Shown: positions 9,200-18,178, counted from the stretch's first letter. The stretch: DNA of 64,000 bases from Caballeronia choica (GCF_001544535.1 NZ_FCON02000008.1:1-64000); one strand, 5' to 3'. Notes: generated by a model from the letters alone, not told the origin. Numbers and translations: made by a program.

Positions 9200-10258
9200 A
9201 TGATCGAAACCGACAAACTCGCCGCTGAACGCATCATCTCGGCCACGCCCGTCTCGCGGAATGAAGAGGCGTTCGAGCGCGCACTGCGCCCGCGCCAACT
9301 CGACGAATATGTCGGCCAGGAAAAGGTCCGCGGCCAGCTTGAAATCTTCATCGAGGCGGCCAAGCGCCGCTCCGAAGCGCTCGACCACGTGCTGCTGTTT
9401 GGCCCGCCGGGCCTCGGCAAAACCACGCTCGCGCACATCATCGCGCGTGAGATGGGCGTGAACCTGCGGCAGACGTCGGGGCCGGTGCTGGAGCGCGCGG
9501 GCGATCTCGCCGCGCTCCTGACCAATCTCGAAACCAACGACGTGCTTTTCATCGACGAGATTCACCGGCTCTCGCCCGTCGTCGAGGAAATCCTGTATCC
9601 GGCGCTCGAGGATTATCAGATCGACATCATGATCGGCGAAGGTCCGGCGGCGCGCAGCGTCAAGCTCGACCTGCAGCCGTTCACGCTCGTCGGCGCCACG
9701 ACGCGCGCCGGCATGTTGACCAATCCCCTGCGCGACCGCTTCGGCATTGTGTCGCGGCTCGAGTTCTACAACGCAAGCGAACTGGCGCGCATCGTCACGC
9801 GTTCGGCGTCGCTGCTGAAGGCCGAGATCGTGCCCGAAGGCGCGCTGGAAATCGCGAAGCGCGCGCGCGGCACGCCGCGGATCGCGAACCGGCTGTTGCG
9901 TCGCGTGCGCGACTTCGCCGAGGTGAAGGCCGACGGCAACATCACCGCGCAAGTCGCCGATGCCGCGCTGAAAATGCTCGACGTCGATCCGGTCGGCTTC
10001 GACCTGATGGACCGCAAGCTGCTGGAAGCGATCCTGCACAAGTTCGACGGCGGCCCGGTCGGCGTCGACAATCTCGCGGCGGCGATCGGTGAAGAGCGCG
10101 ACACGATCGAAGACGTGCTTGAGCCCTATCTGATCCAGCAAGGCTATTTGCAGCGCACGCCGCGAGGACGCGTCGCCACGCTGCTGACGTACCGGCATTT
10201 CGGCCTCGCCGCGCCCGACGCGGGTCCGATCCGCGACCTGTGGGACGCGAACGGTTAA
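9200..10258 (+). CDS. ruvB: Holliday junction DNA helicase RuvB
   Basis: AAA+ ATPase that drives branch migration; 352 residues. It shows Walker [14 protein letters not shown], Walker [14 protein letters not shown], sensor 1 [20 protein letters not shown] and a C-terminal winged helix ending near [16 protein letters not shown]. The ATG at 9200 ([11 protein letters not shown]) matches the family start; the frame opens at 9149, but that would cover the promoter-like TACAAT. The next gene starts 3 bases after the stop. Confidence 0.97.
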   Translation: MIETDKLAAERIISATPVSRNEEAFERALRPRQLDEYVGQEKVRGQLEIFIEAAKRRSEALDHVLLFGPPGLGKTTLAHIIAREMGVNLRQTSGPVLERAGDLAALLTNLETNDVLFIDEIHRLSPVVEEILYPALEDYQIDIMIGEGPAARSVKLDLQPFTLVGATTRAGMLTNPLRDRFGIVSRLEFYNASELARIVTRSASLLKAEIVPEGALEIAKRARGTPRIANRLLRRVRDFAEVKADGNITAQVADAALKMLDVDPVGFDLMDRKLLEAILHKFDGGPVGVDNLAAAIGEERDTIEDVLEPYLIQQGYLQRTPRGRVATLLTYRHFGLAAPDAGPIRDLWDANG

Positions 10259-10261
10259 GTC

Positions 10262-11206
10262 ATGTCCGATCAAGCGACGCGCCGTTCCGATGACCGTCCC
10301 GGACTGGGGCGCGCCGTGTCGAAACGCCTGCGCTCGACGATCGCCGCCGGCGTCACGAATCTGACGAGCGGCGGCGGCGGTCCAAAGCTCGATTATTCGT
10401 CGCCGGCGGGCGACCCGGGCCTGTTCGGGCCTGACGCCATTTGCTGGAAAGTCCACGCCGATTTCACGTCGATGATGACCGGCGGCGTCAGCGCCCTGCT
10501 GCTTCAGGCGCTGCATCCCGTGGCGCTCGCCGGCGTTTGGGACCACTCCACGTTTCGCACCGATATCCTCGGCCGCCTGCGCCGCACGGCGACGTTCGTC
10601 GCGGGCACGACCTACGGCAACCGGCGCGATGCGCTCGCGCTGATCGAGCGCGTGAAGAGCATCCACCTCGGCGTGACCGGCATCGCGCCCGACGGCCAGC
10701 CGTATCGCGCGAGCGATCCCGATCTGCTGACGTGGGTGCACGTCGCCGAGGTGTCGAGTTTTCTGAAGGCTTATCTGCGCTTCGGGAATGCGTCGCTGTC
10801 GGCGGATGAACAGGACCGCTATTACGCGGAGACGTCGAGGATCGCGCGCATGCTCGGCGCACGCGACGTGCCGACGAGTTGCGCAGAAATCGAGGCATAT
10901 CTGAACGCGATGCGTCCGCAATTGCAGGCGAGTGAGCGCGCGCGGGAAGTGGTGCAGATCCTGATGAGCGCGCGGCTGCCGAACCTCGCGATGAAACCGG
11001 CCGCCGCGCTGATCATGCATGCGGGCGTCGATTTATTGCCGGACTGGGCGCAGTCGATGCTCGGTCTCGACGCCTTCGCGCCGTTGCGGCGCGGGATCGC
11101 GCGGCCCGGCGTCCGGCTGATTGCGCCAGTGATGCGCTGGGCGCTGACCAACGGCGTATCGAAGCGCGCGCGCCGCCGGGTTGCCGCCAAGCGCGACCAG
11201 GACTAA
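10262..11206 (+). CDS. MpaB/latex-oxygenase-family (DUF2236) protein
   Basis: 314-residue member of the oxygenase MpaB family, all-helical proteins that in characterised cases bind haem b. Recognisable regions are LDYSSPAGDPGLFGPDAICWKVHADF, VSALLLQALHPVALAGVWDHS and DLLTWVHVAEVSSFLKAYLRFG, which hold candidate haem-ligand histidines. The substrate is unknown. It starts 3 bases after ruvB, so it probably reads through from it, and it converges on the histidine phosphatase gene with only a 3-base gap. Confidence 0.8.
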   Translation: MSDQATRRSDDRPGLGRAVSKRLRSTIAAGVTNLTSGGGGPKLDYSSPAGDPGLFGPDAICWKVHADFTSMMTGGVSALLLQALHPVALAGVWDHSTFRTDILGRLRRTATFVAGTTYGNRRDALALIERVKSIHLGVTGIAPDGQPYRASDPDLLTWVHVAEVSSFLKAYLRFGNASLSADEQDRYYAETSRIARMLGARDVPTSCAEIEAYLNAMRPQLQASERAREVVQILMSARLPNLAMKPAAALIMHAGVDLLPDWAQSMLGLDAFAPLRRGIARPGVRLIAPVMRWALTNGVSKRARRRVAAKRDQD

Positions 11207-11209
11207 GGA

Positions 11210-11869
11210 CTAGGCGTTTTTCTTCAGCCCGTCGTCGCTGCTGCCGGCGGAAAGATGCGCGATGTCGCCCCACGCAGCGACTTTCGCCGCGCCGTTCTCG
11301 AAGTCCACCACATTGATGCTGCAATTGAGCAGCGGCCACTTGCGCGGCTCCTGGAGCTGCACGCGCATCGCGAACCGGTAGATGCAATCGAGCACGCCAC
11401 CATGCGCGACACACGCGATGCGCCCGCCCGGATGCGCGGCCACGATCGGCTCGACCGCCCGCAACGCGCGATGATAAAACGCGCGCTGCGACTCGCCGCC
11501 GGGCGGGGCGAAGCCGGGATCGCGAGTCTGCCACTCGACATATTCGTCGGGAAACTTCTCGTTGATCTCGTCGCTGTCGAGGCCCTGGAACTCGCCGTAC
11601 CAGCGCTCGCGCAAGCCTTCGCTCGGCTGTACGGCCAAGCCGAGCGCATCGGCGAACGGACGCGCCGTCTGCTGCGCGCGTTGCAGGTCGCTTGAATAAA
11701 CCGCATCGAGCCGCGCGCCAGCCTTCGACTCGCGCACGATGCGCCCCGCGAGTTGCTCGGCCTGTGCGAAACCAGTCGCCGAGAGCGGAATGTCGATGTG
11801 CCCCTGAATGCGCCTGATGCGGTTCCAGTCGGTTTCGCCGTGCCGGATGAAGAGGATTTGCGTGGTCAT
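11210..11869 (-). CDS. Histidine phosphatase family protein (phosphoglycerate-mutase-like)
   Basis: 219-residue branch-1 histidine phosphatase. The phospho-accepting histidine is in LFIRHGETDWNRIRRIQGH near the N-terminus. A second catalytic His is in ACVAHGGVLDCIYR (about residue 165), and YSSDLQRAQQTARP is the conserved RxxxT region. Substrates in this family range from phosphoglycerate to nucleotide and cobalamin precursors, so no specific role is claimed. The start at MTTQILFIRHG is preferred to an upstream ATG at 11911. Confidence 0.88.
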   Translation of the reverse strand: MTTQILFIRHGETDWNRIRRIQGHIDIPLSATGFAQAEQLAGRIVRESKAGARLDAVYSSDLQRAQQTARPFADALGLAVQPSEGLRERWYGEFQGLDSDEINEKFPDEYVEWQTRDPGFAPPGGESQRAFYHRALRAVEPIVAAHPGGRIACVAHGGVLDCIYRFAMRVQLQEPRKWPLLNCSINVVDFENGAAKVAAWGDIAHLSAGSSDDGLKKNA

Positions 11870-11933
11870 GAGCGCGAGGGTTGGATTGATTTGGATGGTT
11901 CGATTGTTCAATCGATCGCGCGGACCGCCGCGA

Positions 11934-12392
11934 TCAGGGGTGAACCTGCAGCCAGAAAGTGACCGGGCCGTCGTTCACGAGCGATACCTGCATATCGGCG
12001 CCGAACTCGCCGGTCTCGACGATCGGATGCTTCACGCGCGCCTGCGCCACGAAGTACTCGAAGAGACGCTTGCCTTCGTCGGGCGGCGCGGCGGGCGTGA
12101 AGCTCGGGCGCAAGCCGTTCGACGTATCGGCGGCGAGCGTGAATTGCGACACCAGCAGCACGCCGCCCGCGCGCCCGGCGCCATCGATGTTCTGCACCGG
12201 CAGGTTCATCTTGCCGGCGGCATCGCTGAACACGCGGTACGCGAGCATCTTCGCGAGCAGCTTGTCGGCGGCGGCCTCGGTGTCGCCGCGCTCCGCGCAG
12301 ACGAGCGCCAGCAGACCCGCGTCGATCGCACCGGTCACGCGGTCGTCCACGCGCACTTCCGCGCGCCGAACCCGCTGGATGAGCGCGATCAC
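11934..12392 (-). CDS. dtd: D-aminoacyl-tRNA deacylase, GTG start
   Basis: Proofreading enzyme that hydrolyses D-aminoacyl-tRNAs and glycyl-tRNA-Ala; 152 residues. The two active-site motifs are present: [17 protein letters not shown] (SQFTL) and NDGPVTFW (Gly-Pro cis motif). The start is the GTG at 12392 ([13 protein letters not shown] as read), giving the family N-terminus; no ATG fits. It lies 2 bases after the tyrS stop, so translation is probably coupled, linking D-Tyr-tRNA proofreading to tyrosyl-tRNA synthesis. Confidence 0.93.
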   Translation of the reverse strand: MIALIQRVRRAEVRVDDRVTGAIDAGLLALVCAERGDTEAAADKLLAKMLAYRVFSDAAGKMNLPVQNIDGAGRAGGVLLVSQFTLAADTSNGLRPSFTPAAPPDEGKRLFEYFVAQARVKHPIVETGEFGADMQVSLVNDGPVTFWLQVHP

Positions 12393-12394
12393 GT

Positions 12395-13651
12395 TCAGGC
12401 CGTCAGCGTGACGCGTGCGAAGCGGCGCTTGCCGACCTGCACGACGAATTCGCCTGCTTCGACCTTCAATGCGCGGTCGGAAACGGTTGCGCCGTCGATC
12501 TTCACGCCGCCCTGGTCGATATTGCGCAGCGCATCGCTCGTCGACGGCACGAGTCCCGCCTGCTTCAGCAACTGGCCGATCGCGAGCGGCGCGCCCGCCA
12601 GCGTCAGGGACGGAATGTCGTCGGGCACGCCGCCCTTCGCGCGATGGTTGAAGTCTTCGAGCGCGCGCTCGGCGTCCGCCGCCGAATGAAAGCGCGCGAC
12701 GATTTCCTGGCCCAGCATCACCTTGAAGTCGCGCGGATTGCGCCCGCCTTCGGCTTCCTTTCTGAACTGCGCGATCTCCTCGATGCTGCGGAACGACAGC
12801 AACTCGAAGTAACGCCACATCAGCGTATCGGAGATGCTCATCAACTTGCCGAACATGTCGGTCGGCTTTTCGCTGATGCCGATGTAGTTGTTCTTCGACT
12901 TCGACATCTTCTCGATGCCGTCGAGCCCTTCGAGCAGCGGCATCGTGAGGATGCACTGCTGTTCCTGGCCGTACTGCTTCTGCAATTCACGGCCGACCAG
13001 CAGGTTGAACTTCTGGTCGGTGCCGCCGAGTTCGAGGTCGGCGTTCAGCGCGACAGAATCGTAGCCCTGCATCAGCGGATACAGGAACTCGTGGATCGAG
13101 ATCGGCACGCCGCTTTGAAAGCGCCGGGTGAAGTCCTCGCGCTCAAGAATGCGCGCGACCGTGTAGCGCGACGCGAGCTTGATCATGCCATCGGCGCCAA
13201 GCGGCATCGACCATTCGCTGTTGTAGCGGATCTCGGTCTTCTCGCGGTCGAGCACGAGGGACGCCTGCTCGAAATAGGTCTTCGCGTTCGATTCGATCTG
13301 CTCGCGCGTGAGCGGCGGACGCGTTGCGTTGCGGCCCGACGGATCGCCGATCAACGACGTGAAATCGCCGATCAGGAAGATCACGTGGTGACCGAGGTCC
13401 TGCAACTGCCGCATCTTGTTCAGCACGACCGTGTGGCCGACGTGGATGTCCGGCGCGGTCGGGTCGAGGCCGAGTTTGATGCGCAACGGCTTGCCCGTCG
13501 CGGCGCTTCTCGCGAGCTTCTGCGCGAACTCGTCTTCGATCAGCAGTTCGTCGCAGCCGCGTTTGGCGATCGCGAGCGCGGCACGCACTTCGTCGGTGAT
13601 GGGAAAGGCCTGGGGCGCGGGCGCGGAAGAAGCGGTGGAGTCAGTGGTCAT
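12395..13651 (-). CDS. tyrS: Tyrosyl-tRNA synthetase
   Basis: Class I synthetase charging tRNA-Tyr; 418 residues. The HIGH-equivalent HVGHT lies in [22 protein letters not shown], and the KMSKS loop is exact in [16 protein letters not shown]-terminal S4-like RNA-binding region follows ([18 protein letters not shown]). The start MTTDSTASS at 13651 is chosen over an upstream in-frame ATG at 13717 that has no family support. A 358-base intergenic region separates it from the divergent anmK. Confidence 0.96.
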   Translation of the reverse strand: MTTDSTASSAPAPQAFPITDEVRAALAIAKRGCDELLIEDEFAQKLARSAATGKPLRIKLGLDPTAPDIHVGHTVVLNKMRQLQDLGHHVIFLIGDFTSLIGDPSGRNATRPPLTREQIESNAKTYFEQASLVLDREKTEIRYNSEWSMPLGADGMIKLASRYTVARILEREDFTRRFQSGVPISIHEFLYPLMQGYDSVALNADLELGGTDQKFNLLVGRELQKQYGQEQQCILTMPLLEGLDGIEKMSKSKNNYIGISEKPTDMFGKLMSISDTLMWRYFELLSFRSIEEIAQFRKEAEGGRNPRDFKVMLGQEIVARFHSAADAERALEDFNHRAKGGVPDDIPSLTLAGAPLAIGQLLKQAGLVPSTSDALRNIDQGGVKIDGATVSDRALKVEAGEFVVQVGKRRFARVTLTA

Positions 13652-14009
13652 GCTTGCGACTTTTGAATTGAAAGTGGTTCGATGGCTGGCGTGGCGGCCG
13701 GGCCGGGCGGCACTCATCGATCAGCCGGTGGACTGCGGAGATTGCGGAAAGCGGAGAGGAAGCGCGCGCGGCGGAAATAAATACGCAACGTGCCCGATGC
13801 GCGGCAATCCCTTGTACAGGCACAGGATTTTACGCGATGACGCCCTGCTGCGCCCTGTTTTCGACCTCGCGCCCGGAATTCGCGCCGGTGTGGCGGCCGC
13901 GCGAACCCGCTCCGACGCACCTTAACGATTCGCCCCGATGCGCGGATAATCGCGCTTGATCGATAAAAACGGCATCGACCGCAACCAGCATGGGACCAGG
14001 AGAACAAGC
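13652..14009. other. Divergent intergenic region tyrS-anmK
   Basis: 358 bases without a supported gene. It holds the anmK promoter and ribosome-binding site at its right end and must also hold the tyrS promoter. On the minus strand a TAAAAT hexamer (13827-13832) is a weak -10 candidate for tyrS, without a clear -35. No stable terminator or long repeat is seen. Confidence 0.5.
13922..13950 (+). promoter_or_regulatory. Putative sigma70 promoter of anmK
   Basis: -35 TTAACG (13922-13927) and -10 GATAAT (13945-13950) with a 17-base spacer; predicted start near 13957. This places the ATG at 13956 at or before +1 and supports the later GTG start of anmK. Confidence 0.55.
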
Positions 14010-15161
14010 GTGGGACGAAAAACCGAGGAAATCGAATGCGGCAAGGCGGACGGCGTGTACTTCGGTTTGATGTCCGGCACGAGCATGGACGGCGTCGATG
14101 GCGTGGCCGTCCAGTTCACGACCGGCAAGCCGCCCGCCGTGCTCGGCGAAGCGCATGTCAGTTTTTCGAAAAGCATGCGCGATGCCCTGTTCGCGCTGCA
14201 AGAACCCGCTGACAACGAGATCGAGCGCGCGGCGCTCGCGGCGAACGCGCTCGCGACGCGCTACGCGGTCTGCTGTCACGAATTGCAGAGCATGAGCGGC
14301 TGCTCGGCCACGAAGGTGCGCGCGATCGGCGTGCATGGGCAGACCGTGCGGCATCGGCCGGAGAAGGGTTACACGAGCCAGATCAACAATCCGGCGCTGC
14401 TCGCGGAAATGACCAACATCGACGTGATCGCCGACTTCCGCAGCCGCGACGTCGCCGCGGGCGGTCAGGGCGCACCGCTCGTGCCGGCCTTCCACGCGAC
14501 TGTGTTCGGCGCGAAGGACGAGACGCGCGTCGTCTGCAATCTTGGCGGCATCAGCAATATCACGGTGTTGTCGGCGAATGGCACGGTGCGCGGCTTCGAT
14601 TGCGGTCCGGCGAACGCGCTGCTCGACGAGTGGTCGCAGCGTCATCTGAAAAAGCCCTACGACGAGGGCGGACAATTTGCGGCGCAGGGTCAGGTGCATC
14701 GGCCGTTGCTCAACGCGCTGCTCGATGAACCGTTTTTCGAGCAGCCGCCGCCGAAAAGCACCGGACGCGACCTGTTCAATCCCGCGTGGCTCGATGCGAA
14801 ACTGGCGGGCTTTTCCGGCCTGCCGCCCGCCGACGTGCAGGCGACCTTGGTCGCATTGACGGCGGTGAGCGTCGCGCGGGAAATCGAGCGGCATGCCTCC
14901 GATTCGCGCGCGGTCTATGTTTGCGGAGGCGGCGCACGCAATCCCGTGCTGATGAGCGCGATCCAGCAGGCCCTGGAAGACAGCGGCGTATCGGGCGTGC
15001 CGGTCATGACGACCGAGGCGCTCGGCGTGCCGCCGCAGCAAGTGGAAGCGCTTGCGTTCGCGTGGCTCGCGATGCGCTGCGTGTCGCGCGAGGCCGGCAA
15101 CATCGCGGCCGTGACAGGCGCGGCCGGCGAGCGCGTCCTGGGTGCGATTTATCCGCACTGA
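14010..15161 (+). CDS. anmK: Anhydro-N-acetylmuramic acid kinase, probable GTG start
   Basis: Phosphorylates and opens 1,6-anhydro-MurNAc during cell-wall recycling; 383 residues. The ASKHA-type nucleotide-binding start [17 protein letters not shown] is diagnostic, with [12 protein letters not shown], the [11 protein letters not shown] segment and [11 protein letters not shown] near the C-terminus. The GTG at 14010 has a good Shine-Dalgarno AGGAGA at 13998-14003 (six-base spacer). The ATG at 13956 sits on the predicted transcription start and lacks one. Confidence 0.92.
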   Translation: MGRKTEEIECGKADGVYFGLMSGTSMDGVDGVAVQFTTGKPPAVLGEAHVSFSKSMRDALFALQEPADNEIERAALAANALATRYAVCCHELQSMSGCSATKVRAIGVHGQTVRHRPEKGYTSQINNPALLAEMTNIDVIADFRSRDVAAGGQGAPLVPAFHATVFGAKDETRVVCNLGGISNITVLSANGTVRGFDCGPANALLDEWSQRHLKKPYDEGGQFAAQGQVHRPLLNALLDEPFFEQPPPKSTGRDLFNPAWLDAKLAGFSGLPPADVQATLVALTAVSVAREIERHASDSRAVYVCGGGARNPVLMSAIQQALEDSGVSGVPVMTTEALGVPPQQVEALAFAWLAMRCVSREAGNIAAVTGAAGERVLGAIYPH

Positions 15162-15187
15162 GTGTCGTCGAACCTGACGCACAATAG

Positions 15188-15213
15188 AAAACGGAGCCCG
15201 CAAGCTCCGTTTT
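15188..15213. terminator. Bidirectional terminator between anmK and erpA
   Basis: 10-bp stem AAAACGGAGC / GCTCCGTTTT with a 6-base loop, flanked by A and T runs. It can end transcripts from both converging genes. Confidence 0.85.
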
Positions 15214-15235
15214 TCATACCACGCTCAGCCCGGAA

Positions 15236-15601
15236 TCAGACCGAGAACGATGATCCGCAACCACAGGTTGTCGACGCGTTCGGGTTCTTGATCACGAACT
15301 GCGCGCCGTTGATGTCGTCCTTGTAATCGATCTCGGCACCGACCAGATACTGGTAGCTCATCGAGTCGACCAGCAACTGGACACCGCTCTTGTCCATCAC
15401 GGTATCGTCTTCGTTGACGGCTTCGTCGAACGTGAAGCCGTACTGGAAACCCGAACAGCCGCCGCCCTGCACGAACACGCGCAGCTTCAGGTCCGGATTG
15501 CCTTCTTCGTCGATCAGTTGCTTGACCTTGTCGGCGGCCGCGTCGGTGAAGACGAACGGCATCGGCATTTCGGTCGTGGGGGTGTCGGTGACAGCGTTCA
15601 T
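15236..15601 (-). CDS. erpA: Iron-sulfur cluster insertion protein ErpA
   Basis: A-type carrier that delivers Fe-S clusters to apoproteins; 121 residues. Three conserved cysteines are visible: one in [11 protein letters not shown] and two in the C-terminal [11 protein letters not shown] Shine-Dalgarno GGAGAG lies 5 bases before the ATG. A TACAAT box on the minus strand (15632-15637) is a likely -10. No isc or suf genes are near; its neighbours are ribosomal protein genes upstream, separated by a terminator. Confidence 0.96.
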   Translation of the reverse strand: MNAVTDTPTTEMPMPFVFTDAAADKVKQLIDEEGNPDLKLRVFVQGGGCSGFQYGFTFDEAVNEDDTVMDKSGVQLLVDSMSYQYLVGAEIDYKDDINGAQFVIKNPNASTTCGCGSSFSV

Positions 15602-15631
15602 TCGAACTCTCCAAAAAAGCTTCTATCCGTC

Positions 15632-15637
15632 ATTGTA
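15632..15637 (-). promoter_or_regulatory. Putative -10 box of erpA (TACAAT on minus strand)
   Basis: Would give a leader of roughly 24 bases that includes the GGAGAG ribosome-binding site. The -35 is weak. An inverted repeat GCCCAT-N7-ATGGGC (15664-15682) lies just upstream and could be an operator. Confidence 0.45.
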
Positions 15638-15713
15638 GGGCTGATCTCGATATCGTGCTGAATGCCCATAAAATCAATGGGCTATAGACGAACGATGCAA
15701 AAGCGTCACAAAC

Positions 15714-15750
15714 AATAAAAAAGCCGCCCGCGTATGACGCTGGCGGCTTC
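15714..15750 (-). terminator. Intrinsic terminator of the rplM-rpsI operon
   Basis: Minus-strand stem AAGCCGCC / GGCGGCTT (15742-15749 with 15721-15728), followed on that strand by a T-rich run complementary to 15715-15722. Located about 40 bases after the rpsI stop. Confidence 0.85.
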
Positions 15751-15792
15751 TTCCGGTAATTCGCCGAGATCGGCGAACAGCGCGGATACGGC

Positions 15793-16185
15793 TTAACGCT
15801 TCGAGAACTGCTTCCTGCGACGTGCCTTGTGGAAACCGACCTTCTTACGTTCCACTTCACGTGCGTCACGCGTCACGAAGCCTGCGCTCGACAGCGTCGG
15901 CTTGAGCGTTGCGTCGTAGTCCATCAGCGCACGGGTGATGCCGTGGCGAACCGCGCCGGCCTGACCCGTTTCGCCGCCGCCCGTCACGTTGACCTTGATG
16001 TCGAACGTGGTGGCGTGGCTCGTCAGTTCGAGCGGCTGGCGCACGATCATGAGCGAGGTTTCGCGCGAGAAGTAGTCAGCGATGGGCTTGCCGTTGACAA
16101 CGATGTCGCCCTTGCCTGCCTTGATGAAGACGCGAGCAACGGCGCTCTTGCGGCGGCCCGTGCCATAGTTCCAGTTACCGATCAT
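15793..16185 (-). CDS. rpsI: 30S ribosomal protein S9
   Basis: Small-subunit protein near the P site; 130 residues, normal length. It has the family start [21 protein letters not shown], the [19 protein letters not shown] core and the basic C-terminal tail ending in [11 protein letters not shown], whose last Arg reaches the P-site tRNA. It follows rplM after 11 bases in the usual L13-S9 operon. Confidence 0.98.
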   Translation of the reverse strand: MIGNWNYGTGRRKSAVARVFIKAGKGDIVVNGKPIADYFSRETSLMIVRQPLELTSHATTFDIKVNVTGGGETGQAGAVRHGITRALMDYDATLKPTLSSAGFVTRDAREVERKKVGFHKARRRKQFSKR

Positions 16186-16196
16186 GTGGGCTCCCC

Positions 16197-16625
16197 TTAG
16201 ATCTCGAGCGCTTTAGGCTGTTGAGCCGTATGCGGATGCGTTGCGTCGGCGTAGACCTTCAGCTTCTTGATCATCGCGTAGCCGAGCGGACCCTTCGGCA
16301 ACATGCCCTTGACCGCTTTCTCGAGCGCGCGGCCCGGGAAGCGTTCCTGCATCTTGCCAAACGTCGTTTCGTAGATGCCGCCCGGGTAACCCGAGTGACG
16401 ATAGTACTTCTTGTCGGTTGCCTTGTTGCCCGTGACCTTCAGCTTGCCGGCGTTGATGATGATGATGAAATCACCAGTGTCGACGTGCGGGGTGAACTCG
16501 GGTTTGTGCTTGCCGCGAAGACGGCGTGCCACTTCGCTGGCGACACGGCCGAGAACCTTATCCGTCGCGTCAATCACGTACCATTCACGCGTCACCTCAT
16601 GGGCTTTTGCGGAAAACGTCTTCAT
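16197..16625 (-). CDS. rplM: 50S ribosomal protein L13
   Basis: Early-assembly large-subunit protein; 142 residues. Family landmarks are [29 protein letters not shown] (in part) at the start, [18 protein letters not shown], and the [10 protein letters not shown] and [15 protein letters not shown] segments. The first gene of rplM-rpsI, it has a strong promoter about 110 bases upstream and a structured leader. Confidence 0.98.
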   Translation of the reverse strand: MKTFSAKAHEVTREWYVIDATDKVLGRVASEVARRLRGKHKPEFTPHVDTGDFIIIINAGKLKVTGNKATDKKYYRHSGYPGGIYETTFGKMQERFPGRALEKAVKGMLPKGPLGYAMIKKLKVYADATHPHTAQQPKALEI

Positions 16626-16738
16626 GATCGATCCAAAAAAATAACTGTGCCCTTGCAGTCCCGCTTGTATGAATGTTGCGCATCGAGGCGCGTGCAGGCT
16701 CTCCCTGAATCCCCTTCGCGGGCATGGTGCGAAGAGAA
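16626..16738 (-). promoter_or_regulatory. 5' leader of the rplM-rpsI mRNA
   Basis: Predicted 113-base untranslated leader from the promoter at 16745-16774. A 6-bp hairpin CTTCGC / GCGAAG (16729-16734 with 16714-16719) begins a few bases after +1. A T-rich stretch and GGATCGATC lie just before the ATG. Its length suggests a place for ribosomal-protein feedback, but this is inference. Confidence 0.45.
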
Positions 16739-16744
16739 CTTTGA

Positions 16745-16774
16745 ATTATAAGGGGATTTTTGGTGCCGAGTCAA
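16745..16774 (-). promoter_or_regulatory. Strong sigma70 promoter of rplM-rpsI
   Basis: On the minus strand: -35 TTGACT (16769-16774), an 18-base spacer and a perfect -10 TATAAT (16745-16750). Predicted start near 16738. Confidence 0.8.
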
Positions 16775-16825
16775 AACTTGCGCGATCTGATCTGTACGGA
16801 GCGCGCCGTCGCGTGGCGACAGGCG

Positions 16826-16856
16826 AAAAAAAGCCCGAGCATCTGAGGCTCGGGCT
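16826..16856 (-). terminator. Intrinsic terminator of the sRNA candidate
   Basis: Nine-bp GC-rich stem (16848-16856 with 16832-16840) followed on the minus strand by seven T. No protein gene ends here, which is the first clue to an RNA gene. Confidence 0.85.
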
Positions 16857-16917
16857 GAATCCACCAAAGGAGGAGGTGGAGGAGACGCGGTACATTTGTC
16901 GAACTGCGACAACCAAT
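16826..16917 (-). ncRNA. Candidate small regulatory RNA with anti-Shine-Dalgarno loop
   Basis: Predicted 92-nt transcript on the minus strand between rplM and the OsmC gene. In order it holds a 5' hairpin TTGTCG-N5-CGACAA (16912-16896), a C/U-rich single strand containing CTCCTCC, a hairpin TCCACC-N9-GGTGGA (16880-16860) whose loop reads UCCUCCUUU, and a terminator stem AGCCCGAGC-N7-GCTCGGGCT followed by seven U. A promoter with correct spacing stands directly upstream. No plausible small protein is seen in it. C/U-rich loops of this kind are known from sRNAs that block ribosome-binding sites; identity with any named sRNA is not claimed. Confidence 0.65.
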
Positions 16918-16923
16918 GAGCCG

Positions 16924-16952
16924 AGTATAGGCAGCGGTTTGCTGCAAAGCAA
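16924..16952 (-). promoter_or_regulatory. Promoter of the sRNA candidate
   Basis: Minus strand: -35 TTGCTT (16947-16952), a 17-base spacer and -10 TATACT (16924-16929). Predicted start is an A at about 16917. Confidence 0.6.
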
Positions 16953-17131
16953 GAAAATTTGCATGGTGGAAATTACAACCATAATGTGAAATCGTGGCTC
17001 GGCCGGAAGATCGTGTGGTTTTTCTTTTATAAACAATGATATGGACAAGACTTGGCGTCGGCTTTCGCCGTGAAAGGCGAACTAGAGGCCGTGCTCGGTT
17101 TTGCCATTCCGGCGTTAGCGGTTCCGAAGCT

Positions 17132-17156
17132 GGGTTGATTAACGCCCCGTCAACCC
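17132..17156. promoter_or_regulatory. Inverted repeat upstream of the OsmC gene
   Basis: Perfect GGGTTGA-N11-TCAACCC, about 45 bases before the TACAAT -10 box (17200-17205) of the OsmC-family gene. It is placed like an activator or repressor site; the regulator is unknown. Confidence 0.4.
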
Positions 17157-17199
17157 GTATATGCGCGTAGTGGCGTCGTCGGCCCATCGGTCGAAACGC

Positions 17200-17205
17200 T
17201 ACAAT
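17200..17205 (+). promoter_or_regulatory. Putative -10 box of the OsmC-family gene
   Basis: TACAAT, predicting a leader of about 38 bases that includes TGGAG (17239-17243), the ribosome-binding site 7 bases before the ATG. Confidence 0.45.
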
Positions 17206-17250
17206 GTCGCTTTTTGTAAAACAACGTCTTGAGCGCGCTGGAGTCTGAGC

Positions 17251-17673
17251 ATGGAATGCAAAGTAAGCTGGATGGGACAGGACGGCATGGCGTTCGCCGC
17301 CGAAACCGGTAGCGGCCATCTCGTCACGATGGACGGCGCGCCCGACGGCGGCGGCCGCAATCTGGCGCCGCGCCCGATGGAAATGGTGCTTCTCGGCACC
17401 GGCGGCTGCACGGCGTACGACGTCGTGATGATCCTGAAGAAAAGCCGCCAGGAAGTCGCGGGGTGCTCGGTGACGCTCAAGGCCGAGCGCGCGAGCGAGG
17501 ACCCGAAGGTTTTCACCAAGATCCATTTCCACTTCACGGTGACGGGCAAGAACCTGAATCCGGCAACCGTCGAACGGGCGATCAACCTGTCGCACGACAA
17601 GTACTGCTCGGCGTCGATCATGATCGCGAAGACGGCCGAACTGACCCATTCGTTCGATATCGTTCCCGCCTGA
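17251..17673 (+). CDS. OsmC/Ohr-family protein
   Basis: 140-residue OsmC-like protein of the YhfA subgroup. The family includes thiol peroxidases acting on organic hydroperoxides. The expected cysteines are present: one in LGTGGCTAYDVVMILKKSRQ (about residue 52) and one in NLSHDKYCSASIMIAKTAEL (about residue 117). It carries a TGGAG ribosome-binding site and ends before a bidirectional terminator shared with rnpB. The substrate is unknown. Confidence 0.85.
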   Translation: MECKVSWMGQDGMAFAAETGSGHLVTMDGAPDGGGRNLAPRPMEMVLLGTGGCTAYDVVMILKKSRQEVAGCSVTLKAERASEDPKVFTKIHFHFTVTGKNLNPATVERAINLSHDKYCSASIMIAKTAELTHSFDIVPA

Positions 17674-17710
17674 GACTCTGAGAACAGACCACGTTCCAAG
17701 CCGCAAAGCA

Positions 17711-17742
17711 AAAAGCCGGCGTCATCACTGACGCCGGCTTTT
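17711..17742. terminator. Bidirectional terminator between the OsmC gene and rnpB
   Basis: 14-bp stem AAAAGCCGGCGTCA / TGACGCCGGCTTTT with a 4-base loop and T-rich flanks on both strands, between the converging OsmC and rnpB transcripts. Confidence 0.9.
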
Positions 17743-17760
17743 TGATTTTGAATGACGACA

Positions 17761-18170
<410 letters not shown>

Positions 18171-18178
18171 CGGGACGC

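Noticed and set aside
9140-11020. 626-codon open frame on the minus strand
   Set aside because: Antisense to ruvB and the MpaB-family gene, with no family motifs.
16746-17048. 100-codon minus-strand frame across the sRNA region
   Set aside because: It crosses the sRNA terminator and the rplM promoter, has no ribosome-binding site and resembles no protein.
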